From contig DAIDJM010000054.1 in assembly GCA_027451405.1 (NCBI GenBank), positions 1 through 64,000 on the forward strand: a stretch of DNA of 64,000 nt, read 5' to 3'. Positions 26,156 through 34,457 of this stretch are shown piece after piece. Under the pieces are notes generated by a model. That model did no database searches. It saw nothing but the letters and a program-made list of their open reading frames with translations, and was not told where the DNA came from. Origin of the DNA: Acetobacteraceae bacterium (GTDB lineage Bacteria; Pseudomonadota; Alphaproteobacteria; Acetobacterales; Acetobacteraceae). Made by a program: the position numbers and the translations under genes. Each line of letters begins with the position of its first letter. The first letter of the stretch is position 1.

Positions 26156-27328
26156 ATGAATAAGTGCCTGTTTTGCGGCAGCGACCTGGACCCAGGAAGC
26201 GAGGAACACGTGTTTCCCGCTGCTCTTGGGGGCCGACTAGTGACGCGGAAGGCGACCTGTACAAACTGCAACAACGCGTTTTCCAACGACAGCACGGGCA
26301 GGTTGGAGGATGAACTCGCTAGAAGTTTTGCGCTTATTCGCAACGCCCTGAAAATTTGGTCCGGGAGAAATGCTCCTCCGCCGACTATCCCTAGAGCGGG
26401 GAAAATGGAGAATGGGACAGAATTCGACCTAGCTCCTGGGTACGTGCCAAAAACGCGTACAGGGCCGTTCCCAGCGAACATCGAGGCAGGTTCGCAGCAC
26501 CAGCTTATCGTTCCTGATATGAGCGAAGCAAGACGAATTATCAATGTCTTTGAAAGACGCGGCTCCCCAGTCTCGATCGACAGCGTCTTTTCCGTTGAAC
26601 GAAAAGTTCCGAGTATAAATCAGCGAATTGTGTTTGACGGGCCGAAGCTGTGGCGATCTGTCGCCAAAATGGCTGCTATTGGCTTTGTGGTGATGTTTGG
26701 GAATGAGAATGCAAGGAAGTTCGTCGGAGCGGATTTACGGACATCGATAAAGTGCGGTCGTCCGGACATAGCCGAGTTCGCCGGATGGGACTTCGTAAAT
26801 CCGTGGCCGACAGTCGTCTCGGTTCAGCCTCACGACAAAACACCGGACGCGACCAGCTCTGGATTTGAGCACTCGCTCATTGTAACCGACGTGAATGGGT
26901 ATTCCGTTGGGTATATCAGCCTATTCAGGAAATTCCGCTTCTCAATACGACTCGGCGAAGCAACGGACTTGCTGCCGCGAGGTCTTGCTTTGAACCCTCG
27001 CTCTTTGAAGCCAGAACGATTCAACCTAAATGTCGTTGCGGCGTCAACTTTTTCTCCCAGGAACGCTGGTAGCTTCCTGGCGGAGCATGCCACGATCACG
27101 AAAGGAGTAGAGGAGGCAGTTCAGTTTGCATTAAAGGCATGGTCTGAGGAGGCACAAGCCGGACGGGTAAATGACTTGGTGACAGAGCTTCTCTCGGCCA
27201 TTTCTGATGCCGGACAAGATGAGATCGCGAGAGAAGCTGCAGTGAGAAATTTTTCAGAGAAAGTGGCCGCCGTTGAGCTCGGATCGGCGTGGATTACGGA
27301 GTTGGACAAGTCACTGGTGGACGAATGA
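26156..27328 (+). CDS. HNH-type (HNH_5-like) putative endonuclease
   Basis: A 390-residue protein with an N-terminal zinc-HNH module: C4xxC7 (CLFCG), EEHVFPAALGG with Glu17-His18, and CTNCNNAFSN with Cys35, Cys38 and the Asn pair. This order matches HNH_5-type nuclease domains. The remaining ~330 residues show no motif I recognise. A strong AGGAGG precedes the start. The gene is clearly lower in GC and uses different codons from its neighbours, so it was probably acquired horizontally, and with the next two features it forms an accessory island. A defence or mobile-element role is possible but only inferred from context. Confidence 0.7.
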   Translation: MNKCLFCGSDLDPGSEEHVFPAALGGRLVTRKATCTNCNNAFSNDSTGRLEDELARSFALIRNALKIWSGRNAPPPTIPRAGKMENGTEFDLAPGYVPKTRTGPFPANIEAGSQHQLIVPDMSEARRIINVFERRGSPVSIDSVFSVERKVPSINQRIVFDGPKLWRSVAKMAAIGFVVMFGNENARKFVGADLRTSIKCGRPDIAEFAGWDFVNPWPTVVSVQPHDKTPDATSSGFEHSLIVTDVNGYSVGYISLFRKFRFSIRLGEATDLLPRGLALNPRSLKPERFNLNVVAASTFSPRNAGSFLAEHATITKGVEEAVQFALKAWSEEAQAGRVNDLVTELLSAISDAGQDEIAREAAVRNFSEKVAAVELGSAWITELDKSLVDE

Positions 27329-27343
27329 TTGCCCCCATCGGCC

Positions 27344-27466
27344 TCAGCCGCTGCGCGCCTTGAGCACATGGCAGACGCGTGCCGCGACCTGGCGGGCGCG
27401 GCTCTCCGTCGTCATCACGCAATTCCGCAAATCCTGCGAATAGGTCTGCTTGCGGCGCCAGTTCAT
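27344..27466 (-). pseudogene. IS630-type transposase N-terminal remnant
   Basis: A 40-residue minus-strand frame opens MNWRRKQTYSQDLRNCV and continues SRARQVAARVCHV before a stop. The TYSQDLR start followed by a helix-turn-helix-like R-Q-V-A-A-R segment is how many IS630-family transposases begin (YSQDLRERV ... AAARFGVS). The rest of the transposase is missing and no terminal repeats are seen. It lies between two low-GC genes and marks past mobile-element activity. The match is from short motifs only. Confidence 0.45.
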
Positions 27467-27555
27467 AGCAATCTCCGGCGCTGTCGGAGACTATGAGACA
27501 CAGATCACGACCGCGTCGGAATCCCCATCCCCAATTACACCTCCATGGAACCGCT

Positions 27556-28464
27556 CTAATGGTGCTTTAATAAAGCTGTTTCGATTAGAACCGTCGCCCG
27601 ACAGCTCTCCTCGACGAAGCTGAAGCAATATCGGTCAGGACCTTGAATCCAGTGCAAATTTATGATCGGCCTTGTAGGCCAGGAAATCCCTTTGAGAGCG
27701 GCGTCCTTCATAAGTTCGGTTACTATAAGCTCGGGGTTGTCGCGTGCGTAATGCATGAAACGAACCAGCTGGCCCGCTTCCTTGCTGACTCGGACTGAAA
27801 CAAGCGCCGTTGTTAACCCGCAAGTCACTCCGGGGAACCAGATCCGCTCGTTAACTGTGGAGAGGGTTGCCACACCTGCTTTGCGCAAGCGGATGTGTTC
27901 ATCCTCCGCACAATCTTCGGCTACGCTAAATGGGAAAGGCACAAATAGCTTCTGGTCTGGCCAGGAGCTCACGGCTACCTCAATAAGGCGTCTGCTAGTC
28001 CATGCGCCATGAGGTGCAACCGCCAGCACAAAGGCGACGCGACGTCCGAAAATGGCGTAAAGCAGGTCCTTACTCCTCGCTGCATTGAGGTGCAGATGAT
28101 GAATGCCCCATTCATTCAGGAGAAGGTCGAAGTCTGGTCCATGCTTGTGTCCTGCCGGTCGAAGGCAATATCCTTGCTTACAGCCGTTGCTAAGGTGGGC
28201 TGCCAAATCCTCGCCGCGCTCGATCTTTCCCAATAATGCAACAATCTCGGGCAACTTTTCTTGAACATTTTTTAGATCATCGAACCCGCGGGCTACGTTA
28301 ACTTGGCGCGGATGCGGATGCACCAGCCGCGACTGCCAGTTCATAAAACGCCAAGCCTGCTCATGCACGTCCAAGGTAGCGAAAGCCTCCTTAACGCGCT
28401 TGCTGCGCATCGGCAGCACTCTCAGCATTTCGGCTCGAAATTTATCGAGGTAGTCGCAATACAT
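27556..28464 (-). CDS. Hypothetical protein of the accessory island (302 residues)
   Basis: I do not recognise this family. The protein is soluble and has no signal peptide. An N-terminal helical part (residues 1-90) is followed by a central motif: Cys95/Cys100, KHGPDFDLLLNEWGIHHLHL with Asp111/Asp113 and His122, His123, His125, then SKDLLYAIF. The Asp and His cluster could be a metal or catalytic site. The C-terminal third has an Arg/Lys-rich RVSKEAGQLVRFMHYARDNP segment. Base composition is lower-GC than the flanks, like the HNH gene. Convergent orientation to that gene argues against one operon. Function unknown; a defence or toxin role is speculative. Confidence 0.6.
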   Translation of the reverse strand: MYCDYLDKFRAEMLRVLPMRSKRVKEAFATLDVHEQAWRFMNWQSRLVHPHPRQVNVARGFDDLKNVQEKLPEIVALLGKIERGEDLAAHLSNGCKQGYCLRPAGHKHGPDFDLLLNEWGIHHLHLNAARSKDLLYAIFGRRVAFVLAVAPHGAWTSRRLIEVAVSSWPDQKLFVPFPFSVAEDCAEDEHIRLRKAGVATLSTVNERIWFPGVTCGLTTALVSVRVSKEAGQLVRFMHYARDNPELIVTELMKDAALKGISWPTRPIINLHWIQGPDRYCFSFVEESCRATVLIETALLKHH

Positions 28465-28580
28465 GGCTCTAACTAGCTAGTGTCATCAAACTCGTCCGTT
28501 AAGTAGGGCAGGTGAAACCCGCCGACGCAAGCCTAAAGGTCAAGGTAGCGAACCGGACCCATCCAAACCTCAAACGAAAC

Positions 28581-28641
28581 GGGGTCTGGGGCCTTCTGGC
28601 CCCAGCGGGGTGCAGGGGCAGAGCCCCTGCCCGCCGGAGGC
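28581..28641. repeat. GC-rich repeat A, single copy A5 (reverse orientation)
   Basis: GGGGTCTGGGGCC...GCAGGGGCAGAGCCCCTGCCCGCCGGAGGC is the reverse orientation of copy A4, at the edge of the accessory island. Confidence 0.85.
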
Positions 28642-28795
28642 ACCCAACCGCGCGCCCCGCCCAAACACAGCCCGAGCCCGCGCCGCTGCGCGCGCAATGC
28701 GCTGGTTCTGATCCCGGCGCTCCAAAATCCGCGGGCCGTCCGACACGGGATACCTGACGCCGCTCACGCGGAACGATCCACCCCCAACAGCAAGC

Positions 28796-28829
28796 GTAGC
28801 GTGGGTTGCGCCTCCGCAATCCACGCTAC
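28796..28829. repeat. REP-like hairpin
   Basis: GTAGCGTGGGTTGCG and CGCAATCCACGCTAC pair around CCTC, with one G-T position. This type of short imperfect palindrome resembles REP sequences; only one copy is seen here. Confidence 0.6.
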
Positions 28830-28887
28830 AAACAGAGAAAACGCTCCCAACCACGAAACCAATCCCCTCCCTCCACGAAACACCCCC

Positions 28888-29391
28888 ATGACCCGCACCG
28901 CCCTCCTGCTCCTCGCCCTCGCCCTCCCATCCGCTGCCCAATCACGCCCCCGGCTATGGCGCTACGACGCCCCCGGCATTCACGCCTGCGGCAGATTCAC
29001 CACCACAATGAAACCGGATCGCGACGGCTTCTACCGCATCCTCCGCATCACCGGCCGGCGCAACGGCGTCGCGATCCGCGCGCTGGCGAAAACCGGCCGG
29101 CCCATCCCCGGCAACGCCCCTTATGCGATCGACAACCGCGTGCGCCCCGCCGCGCCCCAGCTCACCAAGGCCGGCTTCGGCTTCCGGCTCGCCGACCGCA
29201 CCTGGGCAAACCCTTTCTTCCTGAAAGACAACGATCTCGAATACCTGTCCGTGCCCCCCTACAAGCCAGGCGCCGGCCCCGAAGACAAAGTGCACTTCCT
29301 GGCCACCCCGAACCCAAGCCCAGGCCTGACCTGCGACGCGAAATCCAGCGACCTCCCCGCCGCCCCTCTGGCCGCGAACCCATCACCATAA
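28888..29391 (+). CDS. Secreted hypothetical protein (167 residues)
   Basis: From ATG 28888 the product has a signal peptide (MTRTALLLLALALPSAAQS) and a mature part of about 150 residues with two Cys, one at CGRF (near residue 34) and one at LTCDAK near the C-terminus. The end is Pro/Ala-rich. The sequence contains an AIRALAKTGRPIPGNAPYAIDN segment and a hydrophobic-aromatic FFLKDNDLEYLSVPPY. I do not recognise a family. Base composition is typical of the core genome, so it lies outside the accessory island. Probably periplasmic. Confidence 0.65.
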   Translation: MTRTALLLLALALPSAAQSRPRLWRYDAPGIHACGRFTTTMKPDRDGFYRILRITGRRNGVAIRALAKTGRPIPGNAPYAIDNRVRPAAPQLTKAGFGFRLADRTWANPFFLKDNDLEYLSVPPYKPGAGPEDKVHFLATPNPSPGLTCDAKSSDLPAAPLAANPSP

Positions 29392-29450
29392 AACCGCAAT
29401 CCCCGCCCAACACCCCTCCCCCATCGCCGCGCGAGCCCGAAACATAACCG

Positions 29451-29501
29451 GCCCGACGGCCCCAGCTGGGTGCAGGGGCAGAGCCCTGCCCGCCGAAGGC
29501 G
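29451..29501. repeat. GC-rich repeat A, partial copy A6
   Basis: GGCCCGACGGCCCCAGCTGGGTGCAGGGGCAGAGCCCTGCCCGCCGAAGGC lacks the GGGGTCTG end. It lies between the secreted hypothetical protein and the outer-membrane protein; the rest of this 267-base gap shows nothing I can assign. Confidence 0.7.
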
Positions 29502-29658
29502 CCTCCCCGCCCAACGACCCTTGGTCAGAATCGCATAGCCGCCCCCGATCCCCGCCCCATAGCCTGAGCCGATCCGCCAAGGCCCGCTGCGGCGCCCCAC
29601 GCGGTCCGCAACAGGGCAAGCCGCGCAGGGGAGATCGCCATCCTGTTCCCGCCCGGAA

Positions 29659-30618
29659 ATGGAACCGCCCGATAAAACCGTGCCCCCGCCCGCCGCGTGC
29701 CGCGCGCGCGCCCCTGCGCTGTGCCTCTGTCTGCTCCCGGCCGCCGCCGACCTGCTCCTCGCCCAAACCGCGCGCGCCCAGGACCTCGAACCCCGCGCCT
29801 ATGCCGCCTCCCCCACCGGCACCAACTTCCTCCTCGCCGGCTTCACCAACTTCAACGGCGCCATCTCGCTCGATCCCTCGCTGCCGATCCGCGGACTGCA
29901 AGCCGACATCTTCCTGAACACGATCGGTTACGACCGCGAATTCGGCTTTCTCGGCCGCTCCGCGAGCGTCGCCATCCTGATTCCCGAAGTCGAAGGCTCG
30001 CTCAGCGGCGAGGTCCTCGGCCGTGGCCGCGCCGCCTCCCGCTCGGGCCTCGCCGACACGCGCATCCGCCTCGCCCTCAACCTGCTCGGCGGCCCGGCCC
30101 TGCCCCCCCGCCTGTTCATGGAACGCCTACCGGAGACCACGCTCGGCGTCAGCCTGCAGATCGTCGCACCCACCGGCCAATACGATCCCGCGCGCTTGAT
30201 CAATATCGGCAACAATCGCTGGGCGTTCAAACCGGAGATCGGCCTGTCGCAACCGATCGGCAACTGGTTCGCGGAAGCCTATGCCGGCGCCTGGATATAC
30301 ACCGACAACCCGAATTTCTACGGCGGCCATCGGCGCAGCCAGGCGCCGATCTACAGCTTCCAGCTCCATGCCGGCTACACATTCCGCCCCGGCCTATGGC
30401 TCGCCGCCGACGCCACCACCTATTTCGGCGGCACCACCAGCATCGACGCCGGCCCGCCGAACGACCCGCAATCCGTCACCCGCTACGGCCTCACCCTCTC
30501 GGTCCCGCTCGGCGACGGCTTCTCGATCAAGGGCCGCTGGTCCACCTGGCTCGCCAGCCGAAACGGCGGCACCTACGATACGTTCGGCGTAACGTTGCAG
30601 TATCGCTGGTTCAACTGA
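29659..30618 (+). CDS. Outer-membrane transporter-like protein (MetA-pathway of phenol degradation family)
   Basis: A 319-residue secreted protein: signal region ending AQTARAQ, then YAASPTGTNFLLAGFTNFNGA, alternating aromatic strands, and a C-terminal YRWFN ending in an aromatic-x-Asn pattern typical of outer-membrane beta-barrels. The overall pattern (PTGQYDPARLINIGNNRWAFKPEIGLSQPIG and GGHRRSQAPIYSFQLHAGY) matches the PF13557 family named after phenol meta-cleavage operons, thought to be porin-like. No aromatic catabolism gene is adjacent. The start ATG is followed by a proline-rich leader, so a start further in is possible. Confidence 0.78.
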   Translation: MEPPDKTVPPPAACRARAPALCLCLLPAAADLLLAQTARAQDLEPRAYAASPTGTNFLLAGFTNFNGAISLDPSLPIRGLQADIFLNTIGYDREFGFLGRSASVAILIPEVEGSLSGEVLGRGRAASRSGLADTRIRLALNLLGGPALPPRLFMERLPETTLGVSLQIVAPTGQYDPARLINIGNNRWAFKPEIGLSQPIGNWFAEAYAGAWIYTDNPNFYGGHRRSQAPIYSFQLHAGYTFRPGLWLAADATTYFGGTTSIDAGPPNDPQSVTRYGLTLSVPLGDGFSIKGRWSTWLASRNGGTYDTFGVTLQYRWFN

Positions 30619-30625
30619 GCCCGCC

Positions 30626-31138
30626 TCATTCCAGCGTGGCAAGAACCTCGTCGAGCTGGCCGAACGACTCACCGAACCCGCTCGTGCTGCCCGACACCAT
30701 CGCTTCGTCGAGCGCTTCCTTCGAAGGATAAAGGTCCTGCATGACGACCCGCGTCACGCCGTCTCTTTCCTCGAACGTCACAGTCGTCACGGCGCCGCCT
30801 TCGCCCGCTTCCTCATTCGTCCAGACGATGCGTTCGTGCGGCGTCGCTTCAATATAGCGGCCAAAGAACGCCATCGGCTGACCGGAAGAAGGATGCTTCA
30901 TCACGAGCCGGTACGAGCCGCCCGTGCGAACGTCCATCTCGCAGGACACAAGGGTGATGCCGAAGGATTTCGGCGTCCACCACCGCCTGAACAGATCGGG
31001 CGTGGTCCACGCCGCCCACACGAGCCGCACCGGCGCCTTGAAACTCCGCGTAACCACAAGCTCACGCTCGGATGCCCGCTCCACCCGCGTTTGGTTCGAC
31101 CCGCCGTCCTTCTCACTATCCGGTGCTGCGCTCATCAT
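30626..31138 (-). CDS. SRPBCC/AHSA1 family protein
   Basis: A START-like AHSA1 (activator of Hsp90 ATPase homologue 1-like) domain: ELVVTRSFKAPVRLVWAAWTTPDLFRRWWTP, then GGSYRLVMKHP, FFGRYIEATPHERIVWTNE, VTFEERDGVTRVVMQDLYPS, and a C-terminal GFGESFGQLDEVLA. Such proteins are commonly encoded with an ArsR-type repressor, as here. From ATG 31138 (GGAAGG upstream; a second ATG follows directly) it has 170 residues and overlaps the regulator by 23 bases, so the pair is co-translated. Role is unknown; members are often annotated as ligand-binding or toxic-compound response proteins. Confidence 0.87.
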   Translation of the reverse strand: MMSAAPDSEKDGGSNQTRVERASERELVVTRSFKAPVRLVWAAWTTPDLFRRWWTPKSFGITLVSCEMDVRTGGSYRLVMKHPSSGQPMAFFGRYIEATPHERIVWTNEEAGEGGAVTTVTFEERDGVTRVVMQDLYPSKEALDEAMVSGSTSGFGESFGQLDEVLATLE

Positions 31139-31478
31139 TCTTTTCCTTCCGTTGGAGTTCATCAACAACCTTGTCGAGCTCGTCGAACCGCGCGGCCCAT
31201 AACTGGCGGTAACGCTCGATCCACACGGACTCCGCCTGCAAGCTGCGAACGCCGAGCCTGCAGGTCCGCACCCGTCCGATCTTCTCCGTGCTGACGAGCC
31301 CTGCCTTCTCCAGCACGCCCACGTGCTTCTTCATGCCCGTGAGCGTCATCCCGAACCTCTCGGCCAGGCTCGTGATCGAAGCCGCCTCGCGCCCCAGCTG
31401 CTCCAAAACCCCCCGCCGTGTCGGATCCGCCAGCGCGGCAAAGGAATCGTCCAAGCAAGCCGTCTCAAACTGAACCAT
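31116..31478 (-). CDS. ArsR-family winged-helix transcriptional regulator
   Basis: A 120-residue ArsR-like regulator. The opening ALADPTRRGVLEQL is the characteristic first helix; the recognition helix region is RFGMTLTGMKKHVGVLEKAGLV; the wing follows as KIGRVRTCRLG. Metal-binding ELCVCDL is absent, so it is not an arsenic sensor. It belongs to the branch paired with AHSA1 proteins, and the downstream SRPBCC/AHSA1 gene overlaps its 3' end. Autoregulation of the pair is likely for this arrangement but no operator was identified. Confidence 0.9.
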   Translation of the reverse strand: MVQFETACLDDSFAALADPTRRGVLEQLGREAASITSLAERFGMTLTGMKKHVGVLEKAGLVSTEKIGRVRTCRLGVRSLQAESVWIERYRQLWAARFDELDKVVDELQRKEKNDERSTG

Positions 31479-31599
31479 CCGGTTCAGTGTTAGGCCAAGA
31501 TGAGGTGGCGCGCAAGCATGAGCCTCACGCGGCCGACAGGCCCAGCCCGCTGAACCTCAGGAAATCGCCTCAGCGCCTGAACGACTTAATCAAAGTCAT

Positions 31600-31669
31600 G
31601 GGGTCTGGGGCCTTCGGGCCCCAGCCGAGCGGTGGAGCGGAGGCAGAGCCTCCCCTCCCCGCCGGAGGC
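31600..31669. repeat. GC-rich repeat A, copy A7
   Basis: GGGGTCTGGGGCCTTCGGGCCCCAG...GCCGGAGGC, a reverse-orientation copy with an altered second hairpin (GGAGGCAGAGCCTCC), six bases from the glyA stop. Confidence 0.8.
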
Positions 31670-31674
31670 AAAAC

Positions 31675-32961
31675 TCAATAAATCGGAAACCGCTCACAAA
31701 GAGCCCGCACCCGAGCCCCCACCCGCGCCTCCGCCTCCCCGGCGCTCCCCGACGCCAGCCCTTCCAAAACCTCGTCGATCATCCCGCCCACCTCGCGGAA
31801 CTCCGCGACCCCAAACCCGCGCGTCGTGCCAGCCGGCGTCCCGAGCCGGATCCCCGACGTCACCGCCGGCTTCTCCGGATCGAACGGAATCGCATTCTTG
31901 TTCGCCGTGATATGCGCCCGCTCCAGCGACGCCTCCGCCGCCTTGCCGGTCACCCGTTTCGGCCGCAGATCAACCAGCATCAGATGGCTGTCGGTCCCGC
32001 CCGTCACGATCGCGAGCCCGCGCTCCACCAGCGTCGCCGCCAGCGCCCGCGCATTCTCCACCACCGCCCGCTGATAGGCGCGGAATTCCGGCCGCAGCGC
32101 CTCGCCGAACGCCGCCGCCTTGCCGGCGATCACATGCATCAGCGGCCCGCCCTGCAAGCCCGGAAACACCGCCGAATTGAATTTCTTGCCGAGCTCAGGA
32201 TCGTTCGAGAGGATCATCCCCCCGCGCGGCCCGCGCAGCGTCTTGTGCGTCGTCGTCGTCACCACATGCGCATGCGGCAACGGCGACGGATAGACGCCCG
32301 CCGCCACCAGCCCCGCGAAATGCGCCATATCGACCAGGAAATAAGCGCCCACCTCATCCGCCACGCGCCGGATGCGCGCGAAATCGATGATCCGCGGATA
32401 GGCCGACCCGCCGGCGATGATCAGTGCCGGCTTCTCCGCCCGCGCCAGCGCCTCGAGTTCCTCGTAATCGAGCAACCCATCCTCGCGCCGCACGCCATAT
32501 TGCACCGGCCGGAACCATTTGCCCGACAGATTCGGTGCCGCACCATGCGTCAGATGCCCGCCCGCCGCGAGCGACATGCCGAGGATCGTATCCCCCGGCT
32601 TGATCAGCGCGAGAAACACCGCCTGGTTGGCCTGCGCCCCCGAATGTGGCTGCACGTTGGCATAGTCACACCCAAACAGCTGCTTGGCCCGGTCGATCGC
32701 GAGCTGCTCGGCGACATCGACATACAGGCAGCCGCCATAATAGCGCCGCCCCGGATATCCTTCGGCGTATTTGTTCGTCAGCACCGAGCCCTGCGCTTCC
32801 AACACCGCCCGCGAAACGATGTTCTCGCTGGCGATCAGCTCGATCCCGTCCTGCTGCCGCCGCAGCTCATGCCCGATCGCTTCCGCCAGTTCCGGATCGG
32901 CGTCTCCGAGCGGCGCCCCAAAAAACCGGTGCGCGCTGAAGGTCGAACTCTGCTCGTTCAT
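31675..32961 (-). CDS. glyA: Serine hydroxymethyltransferase
   Basis: A 428-residue PLP enzyme (EC 2.1.2.1) interconverting serine and glycine with methylene-tetrahydrofolate. Signatures: [50 protein letters not shown], and the PLP lysine Lys240 in [16 protein letters not shown]. In the serine cycle it condenses glycine with C1 units. It is the last gene of the ftfL-sgaA-hprA-mtdA-fchA-glyA operon, 33 bases after fchA, supporting a dedicated C1-assimilation role rather than only housekeeping; whether another glyA exists elsewhere is unknown. Confidence 0.95.
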   Translation of the reverse strand: MNEQSSTFSAHRFFGAPLGDADPELAEAIGHELRRQQDGIELIASENIVSRAVLEAQGSVLTNKYAEGYPGRRYYGGCLYVDVAEQLAIDRAKQLFGCDYANVQPHSGAQANQAVFLALIKPGDTILGMSLAAGGHLTHGAAPNLSGKWFRPVQYGVRREDGLLDYEELEALARAEKPALIIAGGSAYPRIIDFARIRRVADEVGAYFLVDMAHFAGLVAAGVYPSPLPHAHVVTTTTHKTLRGPRGGMILSNDPELGKKFNSAVFPGLQGGPLMHVIAGKAAAFGEALRPEFRAYQRAVVENARALAATLVERGLAIVTGGTDSHLMLVDLRPKRVTGKAAEASLERAHITANKNAIPFDPEKPAVTSGIRLGTPAGTTRGFGVAEFREVGGMIDEVLEGLASGSAGEAEARVGARVRALCERFPIY

Positions 32962-32994
32962 GGCCGATCCATCCTAGCAATCGAGGGTCGACGG

Positions 32995-33600
32995 CTAGAC
33001 TAGCCTCGCCCGCACCGAAGCATAAACCCCCTCCGCCGCCGCCTGGCCCCGCGCCTCCAGCGCCGCGATCTCGGCCACGAGCGCCTGCGCCGCCGCGCGA
33101 TCCTCCATCGACGCCGCATTCACGAGCACGTTCAGCGCCGAACTCCGCAGCGCCGCCGCCCCGGCCAGCGCCGCCACCCCCGCATCGCTGACCACGCTTG
33201 CGTTCCCCTTCTCGGCCGCCACCGCCGACAGCGCGATCACCTCCGCGCACAGCCGCGCGCACGCCATCGGCGCCGCCGCCGCCACGCGCAGCGCCGCCTG
33301 AATAGCCGGCCCCCGCGCCGCACTTTCCTTCGGCAGCCCATAGGCCGCCATCACCTGCGCGAAGGCCGCCGCATCCTCTTCCATGGCCGCGGCGAGCCCC
33401 GCCCGCGCCGCCTCGGCCTGCTCGAGCAGCGCCGCCATGTCCGCCTCGACGTGCGCGTATTTCTTCTTCCCCAGCGTCAGCCGGCACACCATCGAGGTCA
33501 GCGCGGCCCCGAGCGCCCCCATCAGCGCCGCCGCGCTCCCGCCCCCCGGCGTCGCCTCGCGGCCCGCCAGCGCGTTCAGATACTCGTCAAGCCCGCTCAA
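32995..33600 (-). CDS. fchA: Methenyltetrahydrofolate cyclohydrolase (FchA family)
   Basis: A 201-residue protein of the formiminotransferase-cyclodeaminase/cyclohydrolase family: LNALAGREATPGGGSAAALMGALGAAL, the loop TPGGGSAAA being diagnostic, then VCRLTLGKKKYAHVEADM. In methylotrophs Fch hydrolyses methenyl- to formyl-tetrahydrofolate (EC 3.5.4.9). It starts with TTG at 33600, inside the mtdA stop (TTGA overlap). Its position between mtdA and glyA matches the methylotrophy role rather than histidine degradation. Confidence 0.9.
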   Translation of the reverse strand: MSGLDEYLNALAGREATPGGGSAAALMGALGAALTSMVCRLTLGKKKYAHVEADMAALLEQAEAARAGLAAAMEEDAAAFAQVMAAYGLPKESAARGPAIQAALRVAAAAPMACARLCAEVIALSAVAAEKGNASVVSDAGVAALAGAAALRSSALNVLVNAASMEDRAAAQALVAEIAALEARGQAAAEGVYASVRARLV

Positions 33601-34457
33601 GCGATCTCCTTCGCCAACGCCAGGATCTCGGCCGCATCCAGCATCCGGTCATTACGCTCAAACAATTGCCCGACACAGGCCCGATGCAGCTTCAGCTTGA
33701 GCCCGCCGATCCCGAGCGCCCCGAACGTCAGAACGCCCCCGTAATCCTTGCCCTTATCCGACGCCGCGATCCCGCCCACCCCGAGCGGCGGCTCCGGATT
33801 GCAATCGGCCACCACCCGCAATCCGCGAGCCCCACGCCAATCCGCCTCGGCAATCAATCCCTGCCCCGCCGCCCCGGCCGCGAAAATCACGTCCGCGCCC
33901 GAAACAGCCCGTGCCCGCGCCGCCCCATCCGCAGCCTCGATCGCCGCAACCCGCACGCCGAACCGTGCCTCGATCGCCGCCGCCGCCGCCTCGGTCCGCG
34001 CCGCCTGCCGCCCGGTGATGGCGACCGCGGCCCCCTCGAGCGCCAGCATCGCCGCCGCCCGCCGGCCCACCGGCCCGGTCCCCGCCAGCACCACCGCCCG
34101 CGCCCCCGCGAGCGGCACCGCGCGACCGATCAGCGCGACCGCGGCCGCCGCCGTCGAGTTGCACCCGTTCGCATCGAGCATCGCCGAGACCCGGAACCCG
34201 CCGAAATACCGTTCGCCGATCGCAGCAAACACCGCCTCCGCCGCGGCCAGATCGCTGCCCCCCACGAAGAACGCCGTGAACCGCTTCTCCTTCGGCCCGC
34301 GCGTATAAATCGCCCCCTCGACCAGCTTCCCCACCTGCTCGGCCCGCACGCCGCCTTGCGCGAACACGTGATCGGCCCCGCCATCGATCGCCACCACCCG
34401 GTCGAACACGCTCGGCATCGCGTCCGTATCGAGCTGAAACAAAAGCTTCGCGGTCAT
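33597..34457 (-). CDS. mtdA: NADP-dependent methylenetetrahydrofolate/methylenetetrahydromethanopterin dehydrogenase
   Basis: A 286-residue MtdA/MtdB-type dehydrogenase. The N-terminal domain opens LLFQLDTDAMPSVFDRVVAIDGGADHV; NAD(P)-binding is AVVLAGTGPVGRRAAAMLALEGAAVAITGR, with Arg after the second strand favouring NADP; DANGCNSTAAAAV and DCNPEPPLGVGGI lie in the substrate cleft. In the serine cycle it interconverts methylene- and methenyl-tetrahydrofolate. It overlaps hprA and fchA by four bases at each end. MtdA and MtdB are hard to separate by eye; pairing with fchA and ftfL favours MtdA. Confidence 0.9.
   Translation of the reverse strand: MTAKLLFQLDTDAMPSVFDRVVAIDGGADHVFAQGGVRAEQVGKLVEGAIYTRGPKEKRFTAFFVGGSDLAAAEAVFAAIGERYFGGFRVSAMLDANGCNSTAAAAVALIGRAVPLAGARAVVLAGTGPVGRRAAAMLALEGAAVAITGRQAARTEAAAAAIEARFGVRVAAIEAADGAARARAVSGADVIFAAGAAGQGLIAEADWRGARGLRVVADCNPEPPLGVGGIAASDKGKDYGGVLTFGALGIGGLKLKLHRACVGQLFERNDRMLDAAEILALAKEIA

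Larger units (their letters stand above)
28465..28887. other. Intergenic region with repeats
   Basis: This 423-base gap holds a repeat A copy (28581-28641) and a REP-like hairpin (28796-28829). No convincing reading frame or RNA gene is visible in the remainder. Confidence 0.6.

Noticed and set aside
31116-31478. Arsenic-sensing ArsR
   Set aside because: The metal-binding Cys motif is absent and no ars genes are near.
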